A stretch of DNA of 64,000 nucleotides from JAGBWK01 sp964462445 (GTDB taxonomy: Bacteria > Bacteroidota > Bacteroidia > Bacteroidales > Muribaculaceae). The stretch spans positions 16,904 through 80,903 of the forward strand of contig CAYWXG010000001.1 of NCBI GenBank assembly GCA_964462445.1, in the 5' to 3' direction. A program made the position numbers and the translations under genes. Every line of letters starts with the position of its first letter. Within the stretch, counting starts at the first letter, position 1. This document shows positions 25,740 through 34,543 of the stretch, piece by piece. A model generated the notes under the pieces. That model made no database searches. It was given only the letters and a program-made list of their open reading frames with translations, and had not been told where the DNA came from.

Positions 25740-26789
25740 CTACCACAGATTGAAGCGATAACCCACCGACATTTCCAAATTGAAAACCGATGATAGCATT
25801 GAGCGCCTATGGTCGCGTGCCATTCCTACGCGTGCATTGAATATTGCACCGGCAAACCAATGCTTGTTGTTCCACACCACTGAAAGTTCACTACGTGCAA
25901 GTGCTGTGAATGATAATTTTTTAGTCGTTGTGTCAATGTAATATCCGTCGGATAACCCATACATGAGTTGTCCGGTTGCTCCCAACACCCAGTGTCGGGC
26001 AAATACCCAGTTGTATCCGTAGCCTCCGGATAAAATGTAGTTGTGAGTTTTTAATATGTAATGATTGTCGGGTATGTCGTTGGGGATTGCTACTGCCATA
26101 TCTTCGGGCAGTCCATTTAAATCGAAATCATATTCAACACGCCCGTAGGAGAACCCGGCAAAAAATGAGCCTGCTGAGCGTTTCTGTACTCTGGAAAACG
26201 CAAATGCTGCGGCATGAGAATAGTGCTTGTGGGAGAAATAATAAGAGATATCGAGTCCCCACGATGTGTTGTCAATTCCTTTATACACTAAATCCGGATT
26301 ATAACCATTTTTGCCATAGGGTTTGAAGGAATTGATATGAGAGCCGGTGTTGTTCTGGATAAAATATAGACTTGCGTTGAACAACATGCAGTTAAATCCA
26401 AACACCCAACGTCGCTTTGCTTCTTCCCCCCCATTGAAATAGCGAGATATGTTCTTGTCATAACCTACCGACACTGCCAAATATTGAAGGTGCAACCCGA
26501 TAGACGTTGAAGGGTTGGATACCATAGACATATCAGTGTCGTTCTCGAAGTGCAAGTCGTATCTGTCGGTCCAAGTCTCTGTTTGCACCTTTGTGTTCCA
26601 TTTGTAGCCGGTGCCATCAACGTAGACTGTGTCGTAGCCATTGAAGAATTTGTCACCCCAGCGATAGGTGTTTACACAAAAACGGGGGAATTTTCCCCAG
26701 CTGGCAATAGAGTCAAGGTCAAAACTGATAGCCTTAACGGAGAATGTGCCGACAATTGTCAAGAGTAGCCACAGTATTCTACCTTTCAC
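25740..26789 (-). CDS. DUF4421-like outer-membrane protein
   Basis: 349-residue exported protein of unknown function. It has a signal peptide (MKGRILWLLLTIVGTFSVKA) and then alternating Trp/Tyr-rich strands ending in VGYRFNLW, as expected for a beta-barrel with a C-terminal aromatic residue. The sequence around NTYRWGDKFFNGYDTVYVDG resembles DUF4421 proteins of Bacteroidales; I rate that assignment as likely, not certain. It precedes the PorE-like lipoprotein by 108 bases on the same strand. Confidence 0.7.
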   Translation of the reverse strand: MKGRILWLLLTIVGTFSVKAISFDLDSIASWGKFPRFCVNTYRWGDKFFNGYDTVYVDGTGYKWNTKVQTETWTDRYDLHFENDTDMSMVSNPSTSIGLHLQYLAVSVGYDKNISRYFNGGEEAKRRWVFGFNCMLFNASLYFIQNNTGSHINSFKPYGKNGYNPDLVYKGIDNTSWGLDISYYFSHKHYSHAAAFAFSRVQKRSAGSFFAGFSYGRVEYDFDLNGLPEDMAVAIPNDIPDNHYILKTHNYILSGGYGYNWVFARHWVLGATGQLMYGLSDGYYIDTTTKKLSFTALARSELSVVWNNKHWFAGAIFNARVGMARDHRRSMLSSVFNLEMSVGYRFNLW

Positions 26790-27010
26790 TCTATTTTTTT
26801 TCTTTAGTTAATAATTGAACTCAATTGGATGGTGCAAAGTTATGCAAAATCTTTCATCTATCGTCTCTTATTTTACAGATAATATGGCTAAATTGGCAGA
26901 TAAATTGTAAAGAAGTCGTAAAATAGTATTTATTGAAATAGCAGATGATGATTAAAAATGGCTGAAAAATATAAATTTATTTGCATTTCGGTCAAAAAAG
27001 TGTGCATTTT

Positions 27011-27042
27011 TTTGCTAATACGGGCTTTTTTAAATACTTTTG
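27011..27042 (+). promoter_or_regulatory. Promoter of the ilv operon
   Basis: TTTG (27011-27014), 20 bases, TACTTTTG (27035-27042): a perfect Bacteroidetes promoter. It gives a leader of about 155 bases before ilvD. Confidence 0.8.
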
Positions 27043-27062
27043 CAAAATTGTGATTAAAAATT

Positions 27063-27092
27063 ATGTTTCATAGCATATTTTCAATCACTTAA
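27063..27092 (+). CDS. Possible ilv leader peptide (MFHSIFSIT)
   Basis: Short open frame of nine codons (MFHSIFSIT) just after the predicted transcription start, ending three bases before the attenuator-like stem. Two of nine residues are isoleucine, no Val or Leu. Position is right for a regulatory leader peptide, but composition is only weakly supportive. Confidence 0.3.
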   Translation: MFHSIFSIT

Positions 27093-27094
27093 CA

Positions 27095-27169
27095 TTGTCA
27101 AGGGGAATATTAGTTTGAGTATGAAATGTGGTTTAAACAATAATCCCTGACTAATAGGACAATTTTTTT
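27095..27169 (+). promoter_or_regulatory. Attenuator-like terminator in the ilv leader
   Basis: TTGTC (27095-27099) pairs with GACAA (27158-27162) and TATTAGT (27108-27114) with ACTAATA (27150-27156), an interrupted stem closed directly before T7 (27163-27169). A competing pairing of GTCAAGGG (27097-27104) with CCCTGAC (27145-27151) is possible. This is the shape of a transcription attenuator 35 bases before ilvD. Confidence 0.5.
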
Positions 27170-27204
27170 AGAACAAATGCTTCAATAATTTAAATAATAT
27201 CAAT

Positions 27205-29028
27205 ATGCCTACCCCGTTAAGAAGCGCAACAAGTACATCAGGTCGCCGTATGGCCGGCGCACGTGCCCTTTGGCGCGCAAATGGTATGAAAGAGGAACAA
27301 ATCGGCAAGCCGATTATTGCTATTGTCAATTCGTTTACTCAATTTGTTCCCGGTCATACTCATCTGCACGAAATAGGACAAATTGTAAAAGCAGAAATAG
27401 AAAAACTCGGTTGCTTTGCTGCCGAATTCAATACAATAGCGATTGATGATGGAATTGCTATGGGGCACGACGGAATGTTATATTCTCTTCCCTCGCGCGA
27501 TTTAATTGCCGACTCGGTTGAATATATGGTCAATGCCCATAAAGCCGACGCTATGGTATGTATCTCCAATTGCGATAAAGTGACTCCGGGAATGTTGATG
27601 GCTGCTATGCGTCTTAATATCCCCGCGATATTTGTCAGCGGTGGACCGATGGAGGCAGGTCGTCTTGGTGAACGTGCCCTCGACCTTATTGACATTATGA
27701 TAGATTCGGCAGATACTTCAGTTGATGATGCAACAGTTGCCGAGCTTGAACGTCGTGGTTGCCCTACTTGTGGTTCTTGCTCTGGTATGTTTACCGCCAA
27801 CTCTATGAACTCGCTCAATGAGGCAATTGGCTTGGCTCTTCCAGGCAATGGTACTATTGTTGCTACTCATGTCAATCGCACTGAGTTATTTAAAAAAGCA
27901 GCTAAAAAGATTGTAGAAAATACTTATGCTTTCTACGAAAATGATGATACTTCGGTGTTGCCACGTTCGATTGCATCACGTCAGGCAATCCTTAATGCAA
28001 TGACTCTTGATATCGCAATGGGTGGCTCTACAAATACTGTGCTCCATCTTCTTGCAATTGCCAATGAAGCCGGTGCCGATTTTAAGATGGACGATATCGA
28101 TGCTTTGTCGCGCAAAACACCCGTCCTTAGCAAAGTAGCTCCTAATTCCCACTATCATATTCAAGATGTCAATCGTGCCGGTGGTATTTTGTCGATTATG
28201 AAGCAGCTTGCCGATGCCGGTTTGCTTGACACCTCAGTTAAACGTGTCGACGGGTTGACTCTTGCTGAGGCTATTGATAAATATGCGCTCGAAGGTAAGG
28301 CATTCGACGAAGAGGCAAAAGAGCTGTGGTTGTCTGCACCCGGTGAGGTTAAAAATCTCACTATGGGTTCGCAAAATGCCCATTACGCCACTCTTGATAG
28401 CAATCGCACCAACGGTTGTATACGTGATGTAGAGCATGCCTACGTTAAAGATGGCGGATTGGCGGTGCTTAAAGGAAATATCGCTATCGACGGGTGTGTA
28501 GTAAAAACTGCAGGAGTTGATGAAAGTATATTCCGTTTCCGTGGTCCCGCAAAAGTGTTCCGTTCGCAAGATGAAGCCGTTGAGGGTATCCTCGGCGATA
28601 AAGTCATTGCCGGAGATGTTGTAGTTATAACCTATGAAGGACCCAAAGGTGGACCGGGTATGCAGGAAATGCTTTACCCGACAAGCTATATAAAAGCAAA
28701 ACATCTTGGAAAAGAGTGTGCACTTATCACCGACGGACGTTTCTCAGGTGGTACTTCCGGATTGTCGATAGGTCATATCTCTCCTGAAGCCGCTGCCGGT
28801 GGCAATATTGGATTGGTACGCGATGGCGACATAATCGAAATTGATATTCCGGCTCGTACTATTCGTGTAGATGTGTCGGATGAAGAACTTGCTGCACGTC
28901 GATTAGTAGAAGAAGCATTTGGCAACGATGCCTTTACTCCTCGCGGACGTGATAGGGTTGTGTCAAAAGCTTTGCGCAATTATGCTGCGGCGGTGACATC
29001 GGCCGACAAAGGTGGAGTCAGAATGTAA
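27205..29028 (+). CDS. ilvD: Dihydroxy-acid dehydratase
   Basis: 607-residue IlvD, an Fe-S dehydratase producing the 2-keto acid precursors of Val and Ile. The cluster cysteines are in ISNCDKVTPGM and in GCPTCGSCSGMFTANSMN. DGRFSGGTSGLSIGHISPEA is the substrate-binding segment. First gene of the operon ilvD-ilvB-ilvN-thioesterase-ilvC; 61 bases separate it from ilvB. Expected to be controlled by the leader just upstream. Confidence 0.98.
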   Translation: MPTPLRSATSTSGRRMAGARALWRANGMKEEQIGKPIIAIVNSFTQFVPGHTHLHEIGQIVKAEIEKLGCFAAEFNTIAIDDGIAMGHDGMLYSLPSRDLIADSVEYMVNAHKADAMVCISNCDKVTPGMLMAAMRLNIPAIFVSGGPMEAGRLGERALDLIDIMIDSADTSVDDATVAELERRGCPTCGSCSGMFTANSMNSLNEAIGLALPGNGTIVATHVNRTELFKKAAKKIVENTYAFYENDDTSVLPRSIASRQAILNAMTLDIAMGGSTNTVLHLLAIANEAGADFKMDDIDALSRKTPVLSKVAPNSHYHIQDVNRAGGILSIMKQLADAGLLDTSVKRVDGLTLAEAIDKYALEGKAFDEEAKELWLSAPGEVKNLTMGSQNAHYATLDSNRTNGCIRDVEHAYVKDGGLAVLKGNIAIDGCVVKTAGVDESIFRFRGPAKVFRSQDEAVEGILGDKVIAGDVVVITYEGPKGGPGMQEMLYPTSYIKAKHLGKECALITDGRFSGGTSGLSIGHISPEAAAGGNIGLVRDGDIIEIDIPARTIRVDVSDEELAARRLVEEAFGNDAFTPRGRDRVVSKALRNYAAAVTSADKGGVRM

Positions 29029-29089
29029 TACCGAACTATATTAATTGTAAAAAATTGCAGTACAATTTAATAAAGGAAACGATAATTAT

Positions 29090-30802
29090 ATGAGCAATAA
29101 GATTAACGGAGCGGAAGCCCTTATCCGTTCGCTTATAAACGAGGGGGTAGACACGGTGTTCGGGTATCCCGGAGGCGCCATTATTCCTGTCTACGATAAG
29201 CTCTACGATTATACCTCACAGTTGAAACATATATTGGTGCGCCACGAGCAAGGTGCAACACACGCTGCTCAGGGATACGCACGCGCAACAGGTCGTCCCG
29301 GTGTTGTAATCGTCACATCAGGGCCTGCTGCTACTAATGTCATAACCGGACTTTCCGATGCACTGATGGACTCAACTCCTCTTGTGGTCATTACCGGTCA
29401 GGTTGCATCTTCGTTGCTTGGCAGTGATGCTTTTCAAGAAACAGATGTTGTTGGTATTGTTCATCCTATCACCAAGTGGGCTGTGCAAATCCGACGTGCG
29501 GAGGATATCCCGGCTGCAGTAGCTCGTGCATTCTATATTGCCAACAATGGTCGCCCCGGTCCCGTAGTCCTTGACATTGCCAAAGATGCTCAAGTTGGGT
29601 TGCTTGATTTTGAACCTGCTACATGCGACTATATTCGCTCATATATCCCTGTTCCCGCAATAAATAATGCCGATATCATAGAAGCTGCGCGATTGCTCAA
29701 TTATGCGGAGCGACCTATGATAATCTCCGGTCATGGTGTAATGATTTCCGAAGCCGAAGAGCAACTGAAGATGCTTGCTGAAAAAGCGGACATTCCTGTT
29801 GCCGCAACTTTGTTGGGATTGTCGACAATGCCTTCCGACCACCCCTTGTATAAAGGTATGCTTGGTATGCATGGTAATATCGGCCCCAACTACAATACTA
29901 ATCGTGCTGATGTAATATTGGCAATTGGTATGCGTTTCGACGACCGTGTAACAGGGCGTCTCGAGAGCTATGCTCCAAATGCCAAGATAATACATGTCGA
30001 CATTGATTCTTCAGAGTTCAATAAGAACGTGAAAGCTACGTTGACAATCCATGCCGATGCTCGTCAGGCGCTCGAAGCGCTCCTCCCGCACATTAACCAA
30101 ACTCGTCGCGCAGAGTGGCTTGACTCCTTTGTCCCATGCGAAGAGGTGGAAACGGAAAAAGTTATCAACCCCGAATTGTATCCCGGGGAAGGCTTGATGA
30201 AGATGGGTGAAGTAGTCAATCTCGTCAGTCGTGCATTTGAAGATAAAGCTATCGGAGTGACCGATGTCGGACAGAATCAGATGTTTGGGTCGCGATATTT
30301 CAGATTTACCCAACCACGTTCATTCCTATCATCGGGAGGACTTGGTACAATGGGCTTCGGTTTACCTGCTGCTATTGGTGCTAAAATGGGGTGCCCTGAG
30401 CGTGAAGTCGTTCTTTTCGTTGGTGATGGTGGATTCCAAATGACAATACAAGAGCTTGGCACGATATTAGAGTATGGCTCTGCGGTTAAAATCGTACTTC
30501 TCAACAATAACTTCCTCGGCAACGTGCGACAGTGGCAACAGTTGTTCTTCAACGGACGTTTCTCCCAAACGCCGATGGTCAACCCCGACTTCGTTGCAAT
30601 ATGCGAAGCCTATGGGATTAAAGCCGAAAATGTAGATGACCGCTCTCAACTATCCGACGCTATTGATCGCATGGTCAAGAGCAAGAGTGCATATCTGCTT
30701 AATGTGAATATCGACCCCACTGATATGATATTCCCGATGATACCTCTCGGTGCTGCCGTAGATGAAATGTTGGTTAACCCTAACGAAATGTTTAAACTAT
30801 AA
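29090..30802 (+). CDS. ilvB: Acetolactate synthase large subunit
   Basis: 570-residue ThDP enzyme that condenses pyruvate to acetolactate or acetohydroxybutyrate. The catalytic glutamate is in RHEQGATHAAQGYARATG, and the ThDP/Mg motif is GDGGFQMTIQELGTILEYG followed by NNNFLGNVRQWQ. Length is normal. Seven bases separate it from ilvN, so the two subunits are made together. Confidence 0.97.
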   Translation: MSNKINGAEALIRSLINEGVDTVFGYPGGAIIPVYDKLYDYTSQLKHILVRHEQGATHAAQGYARATGRPGVVIVTSGPAATNVITGLSDALMDSTPLVVITGQVASSLLGSDAFQETDVVGIVHPITKWAVQIRRAEDIPAAVARAFYIANNGRPGPVVLDIAKDAQVGLLDFEPATCDYIRSYIPVPAINNADIIEAARLLNYAERPMIISGHGVMISEAEEQLKMLAEKADIPVAATLLGLSTMPSDHPLYKGMLGMHGNIGPNYNTNRADVILAIGMRFDDRVTGRLESYAPNAKIIHVDIDSSEFNKNVKATLTIHADARQALEALLPHINQTRRAEWLDSFVPCEEVETEKVINPELYPGEGLMKMGEVVNLVSRAFEDKAIGVTDVGQNQMFGSRYFRFTQPRSFLSSGGLGTMGFGLPAAIGAKMGCPEREVVLFVGDGGFQMTIQELGTILEYGSAVKIVLLNNNFLGNVRQWQQLFFNGRFSQTPMVNPDFVAICEAYGIKAENVDDRSQLSDAIDRMVKSKSAYLLNVNIDPTDMIFPMIPLGAAVDEMLVNPNEMFKL

Positions 30803-30808
30803 TGAGTT

Positions 30809-31369
30809 ATGGAAAAACAATTATATACAATTTCGGTATTTTCTGAAAATAATGTCGGGGTTCTTAATCAAGTGACAATAATATTTACACGCCGTTGCAT
30901 CAACCTTGAAAGTCTATCGGCAAGTGCAACTTCAATCCCGGGCATTCATAAATTGACATTGACAGCCTATGGTGAACGTCGACAGATGGAGAAAGTAGTG
31001 CAACAAATAGAAAAACGTATTGATGTTATCAAAGCATTCTTGCACACCGACGACGAGATAGTTTATCAAGAAGTGGCTCTCTATAAAGTCCCAACCGACC
31101 GACTATTGATTGAAAGCAATCTTGAAAACATCATACGACATCACGGAGCAAGAATTCTTGACATAACTCAAGAATATACCATTCTCGAAAAAACAGGTCA
31201 TAATAACGAAACAGAAGCTCTTTTCGAAGAACTTAAACGATACGATATTCGTCAGTTCGTGCGCTCTGGGCGTGTGACAGTTACAAAATCTCCGATTGAG
31301 CATGTGTCCAACTACATAGAGTTGATGGAGCGATTACATCCTACAACCAATACTTCCGACGCAGATTAA
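30809..31369 (+). CDS. ilvN: Acetolactate synthase small (regulatory) subunit
   Basis: 186-residue regulatory subunit. The N-terminal ACT domain (about 3-75) starts TISVFSENNVGVLNQVTIIF and would bind valine for feedback inhibition; a second ALS_ss_C-type domain follows (LYKVPTDRLLIE, VRSGRVTVTKSP). It is the long small-subunit form. Immediately downstream of ilvB. Confidence 0.95.
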   Translation: MEKQLYTISVFSENNVGVLNQVTIIFTRRCINLESLSASATSIPGIHKLTLTAYGERRQMEKVVQQIEKRIDVIKAFLHTDDEIVYQEVALYKVPTDRLLIESNLENIIRHHGARILDITQEYTILEKTGHNNETEALFEELKRYDIRQFVRSGRVTVTKSPIEHVSNYIELMERLHPTTNTSDAD

Positions 31370-31435
31370 ATTATCGAATTAATATTTCATTAAAAAATAT
31401 TATCTTTGCCGGAGTTAAAACAATAATTTTAGGAA

Positions 31436-32179
31436 ATGGAAAAGAAACTTACCGAATTTCGTACTGACTATTTCTTGAGCGCAGCCGACTGCAATGCGCA
31501 GCAAGAAATCTCGTTGCCACTCCTTGTGCAAGGACTTTTGGATATAGCAACGGCTCATGCCAATGCTCTTAACGTAGGCTACCAGCGTCTGTTAAAAGAT
31601 AACAATGCGTGGGTATTGTCCCGACTGAGTATCGAACTTTCGCATTTCCCTTCGGTAAATAAATCATATAGCTTGACCACATGGGTGGAAGATTTAAATC
31701 GTCACTACTCAGAGCGTATCGTAGAAATTCGCGACGAAAATGAGGCGGTGATTGGCTATGGACGATTGACATGGGTGGCAATAAATATAACGACACGTCG
31801 ACCGGCCGATCTTACGCCTTTGCTTGATGATATCGTGCCGAGTCGAAATCGTTGTCCCATAGAGCGAGCACCTCGAATGGGGGCAATAGGAACGCCCGAC
31901 AGAGTATCGACATATCAATTCCGTTATTCCGACATTGATTTCAATCGCCACGTTAACTCCACAAAATATATTCAACTTATATTGGATCGTTGGGGACTTG
32001 ACCATTTCGACCACAATCAAGTGTGTCGTTTCGACATATCATATCATGCCGAAGCCCATTTTGGTGATGTTGTCGAAGTGAGAAGCAAGGGAGATGATGA
32101 AATTCAAGATATCGAAATCGCGCGCGATGGTGCCGTTTGCACGCGAGCTCGGATAAAATTCACTTCTCGCAATCAATAG
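31436..32179 (+). CDS. Acyl-ACP thioesterase (FAT-type)
   Basis: 247-residue acyl-ACP thioesterase of the plant-like FatA/FatB family, which releases free fatty acids from acyl-ACP. Two tandem hot-dog domains are visible (about 1-135 and 150-245); the catalytic Asn/His motif is in DIDFNRHVNSTKY, and WVLSRLSIELSHFP is typical. A TATCTTTG element at 31401-31408 may give it its own promoter. Its place between ilvN and ilvC recurs in Bacteroidales; a link between branched-chain metabolism and lipid release is plausible but unproven. Confidence 0.88.
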   Translation: MEKKLTEFRTDYFLSAADCNAQQEISLPLLVQGLLDIATAHANALNVGYQRLLKDNNAWVLSRLSIELSHFPSVNKSYSLTTWVEDLNRHYSERIVEIRDENEAVIGYGRLTWVAINITTRRPADLTPLLDDIVPSRNRCPIERAPRMGAIGTPDRVSTYQFRYSDIDFNRHVNSTKYIQLILDRWGLDHFDHNQVCRFDISYHAEAHFGDVVEVRSKGDDEIQDIEIARDGAVCTRARIKFTSRNQ

Positions 32180-32276
32180 TATTTAAAAATACAGCTAAAA
32201 AGCTGTTTAAAAATAAAAATTTACATAAAAAGCGAAATATTTATCGCAAATTGCAAGGAAAATTGCAAAAATTGTG

Positions 32277-32284
32277 TAAATTTG
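32277..32284 (+). promoter_or_regulatory. -7 element before ilvC
   Basis: TAAATTTG matches TAnnTTTG in the 155-base gap before ilvC, with a TTGC at 32251 as a loosely spaced -33. Suggests an internal promoter in addition to the operon promoter. Confidence 0.45.
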
Positions 32285-32334
32285 CATCAAAATAAAGGTA
32301 CAATATTTTAAGAACCAAAATAATTGCTCAAATC

Positions 32335-33378
32335 ATGGCAAAAATGAATTTTGGAGGTGTGGAAGAAAATGTTGTTATCCGCGACGAATTCCCCCTCGAG
32401 AAAGCACGCGAAGTGCTCAAAGATGAAACAATCGCAGTGATAGGTTATGGCGTTCAAGGCCCCGGTCAGAGTATGAACCTCCGCGACAATGGATTCAACG
32501 TAATCGTTGGTCAGCGTGCCGGAAAAACTTTCGACAAAGCAATCGCCGATGGTTGGGTGCCCGGTGAAACTCTTTTCTCAATTGAAGAAGCTGCTGAGCG
32601 CGCAACTATAATTATGTGTCTGCTTTCTGATGCTGCTGTAATGTCAGTATGGCCTACATTGAAACAATATCTCACTCCCGGTAAAGCGCTATATTTCTCT
32701 CACGGATTTGCTATTACTTGGAGCGATCGTACAGGTGTTGTCCCTCCTGCCGACGTTGATGTTATCATGGTTGCACCAAAAGGCTCGGGTACTTCTTTGC
32801 GTACTATGTTCCTTGAAGGTCGTGGCTTGAACTCTTCTTACGCTATCTATCAGGACGTTACAGGTCGTGCCTACGATCGCACAATCGCTCTTGGTATCGG
32901 TGTAGGTTCCGGTTACCTCTTCGAAACTACTTTCCAACGCGAAGCTACTTCCGACCTTACAGGTGAACGTGGTTCTCTCATGGGTGCTATCCAAGGTCTT
33001 CTCCTTGCTCAATACGAAGTGCTACGTGAAAATGGACACACTCCTTCTGAGGCTTTCAACGAAACAGTGGAAGAACTCACTCAGTCACTCATGCCTCTAT
33101 TTGCTAAAAACGGTATGGACTGGATGTATGCTAATTGTTCTACAACTGCACAACGTGGTGCTTTGGACTGGATGGGTCCGTTCCACGATGCTATCAAACC
33201 CGTAGTTGAAAAACTCTACAATAGCGTTAAAACCGGTAACGAAGCACAAATCTCTATCGACGCTAACTCTAAGCCCGACTATCGCGTTGGTCTTGAAGAA
33301 GAACTCAAAGCGTTGCGTGAAAGCGAAATGTGGCAAACTGCCGTTACTGTTCGCAAACTTCGCCCCGAAAACAACTAA
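32335..33378 (+). CDS. ilvC: Ketol-acid reductoisomerase
   Basis: 347-residue IlvC (NADPH, Mg2+) that isomerises and reduces acetolactate. The Rossmann loop GYGVQGPGQSMNLRDNGFNV is near residue 37, and VAPKGSGTSLR and the metal-binding EATSDLTGERG are present. The tail of the enzyme ends EMWQTAVTVRKLRPENN. Last gene of the ilv unit, followed by a strong terminator at 33426-33463. Codons of this gene are notably biased to C-ending forms, as expected for a highly expressed gene. Confidence 0.97.
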   Translation: MAKMNFGGVEENVVIRDEFPLEKAREVLKDETIAVIGYGVQGPGQSMNLRDNGFNVIVGQRAGKTFDKAIADGWVPGETLFSIEEAAERATIIMCLLSDAAVMSVWPTLKQYLTPGKALYFSHGFAITWSDRTGVVPPADVDVIMVAPKGSGTSLRTMFLEGRGLNSSYAIYQDVTGRAYDRTIALGIGVGSGYLFETTFQREATSDLTGERGSLMGAIQGLLLAQYEVLRENGHTPSEAFNETVEELTQSLMPLFAKNGMDWMYANCSTTAQRGALDWMGPFHDAIKPVVEKLYNSVKTGNEAQISIDANSKPDYRVGLEEELKALRESEMWQTAVTVRKLRPENN

Positions 33379-33425
33379 TCGAGATAATTGCTTAAATGCT
33401 ATAATAAAGCATTTTAAAGATACTG

Positions 33426-33463
33426 AAACGGGAAGAGCCTTGTGCCACTTCCCGTTTCTTTTT
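33426..33463 (+). terminator. Terminator of ilv operon
   Basis: AAACGGGAAG (33426-33435) pairs with CTTCCCGTTT (33448-33457), followed by CTTTTT. Intrinsic terminator. Confidence 0.9.
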
Positions 33464-33560
33464 ATTATTTTTCGATTCATGTTACATCCTGATTAATTCA
33501 ATGTTTTTACCGCGAGTGAAAGGATATTGGATGTAAAACGTCAAATATACCTGAATAAAT

Positions 33561-34469
33561 TTACAATTCAAGATATACCACGACGGGGTAGTGGTCGGAA
33601 ATAGTGCGTAGTGGGCGTTTCGACAATTTGATTTCAAGTGGAGCATCGTTGCCTTGATGTTGCTCTTCGTTTGCGTCGGTTTCCCAATACATGTCGGTCA
33701 AAATGCCGTATCGGTCGACTTTTATAGTCGGGCTTACAAAGATATGGTCGATGCGCGATTGAGTGTGGTGTGCCGGGTCAAATGAATTAAATGTGCCGTT
33801 GGGGGCAAAGCGATATTTTGCACTCTCGTAAGTGTCGGCAAGTAGTCCCGATGTTGAGAATATATTGTAGATTTCGTTGGATTGGTCTACGTTAAAGTCT
33901 CCGGACAAAATCACGGTGGCATCATCGCCGGCAATCTCTTTTATTTTGTCGATTATGAGTTTGCTACCTTCGCGACGTGCTACAATCCCAATGTGGTCCA
34001 TGTGCATATTGAAATAGAAGAATTGCTTTCCCTTTGTGGTCGCGAAGTGTCCCCATGTACATATGCGGGTACATGCTCCGTCCCAACCTTTCGAAGGACG
34101 GTCGGGCGTTTCCGATATCCAAAAATTACCGGAATTAATCAACTTTACGCGCTCTCGGTTATAGAAAATTGCGGAATACTCTCCATCTTCTTTCCCATCT
34201 TCGCGTGCCACTCCTATATAGGAGTATTGTGGCATCAGTTCGAGAATATCCTTTACTTGACTTGCGATTAATTCTTGAGTGCCAAATAGGTCGGGGTTGA
34301 TAAATAGAAGTTGGTCGGTAGCATATTTGCAACGCTGTTTCCACCCGTTGCCTGCCGATGCGTCCCAATCATTTTCGTATCGTAGATTGTAGGATACTAC
34401 TGTAAGTTCCGATGCCAATGCACTGAACGATACGGTGATTATAGCAATAAGTGTGAGTAGTTTTTTCAT
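33561..34469 (-). CDS. Exported endonuclease/exonuclease/phosphatase family protein
   Basis: 302 residues with start at MKKLLTLIAIITVSFSALA (34469); the longer open frame to 34520 begins inside the argC terminator. The signal peptide is followed by an EEP metal-dependent phosphodiesterase fold: VVSYNLRYEND, GTQELIASQ (Mg ligand Glu), NMHMDHIG, LSGDFNV and a C-terminal SDHYPVVVYLEL. Substrate is unknown, possibly phosphodiesters or nucleotides in the periplasm. It follows argC on the same strand, but the terminator separates them. Confidence 0.88.
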   Translation of the reverse strand: MKKLLTLIAIITVSFSALASELTVVSYNLRYENDWDASAGNGWKQRCKYATDQLLFINPDLFGTQELIASQVKDILELMPQYSYIGVAREDGKEDGEYSAIFYNRERVKLINSGNFWISETPDRPSKGWDGACTRICTWGHFATTKGKQFFYFNMHMDHIGIVARREGSKLIIDKIKEIAGDDATVILSGDFNVDQSNEIYNIFSTSGLLADTYESAKYRFAPNGTFNSFDPAHHTQSRIDHIFVSPTIKVDRYGILTDMYWETDANEEQHQGNDAPLEIKLSKRPLRTISDHYPVVVYLEL

Positions 34470-34497
34470 GGTAGTGTTAGGGTTGTTAAAAAAATAT

Positions 34498-34525
34498 ACA
34501 CCTTGGGACAACATGCCCAAGGTGT
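34498..34525 (-). terminator. Terminator of argC
   Basis: ACACCTTGGG (34498-34507) pairs with CCCAAGGTGT (34516-34525); on the minus strand it is followed by TATATTTTTTT. Lies 18 bases after argC. Confidence 0.88.
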
Positions 34526-34543
34526 AGCTATAATAAGGTGATA

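Larger units (their letters stand above)
26790..27204. other. Divergent intergenic region with ilvD promoter and leader
   Basis: 415 bases between the DUF4421 gene (minus) and ilvD (plus). It holds a TAACTTTG -7-like element at 26835-26842 on the minus strand, the ilvD promoter (27011-27042), a short open frame (27063-27092) and an attenuator-like stem followed by T7 (27095-27169). Confidence 0.6.
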
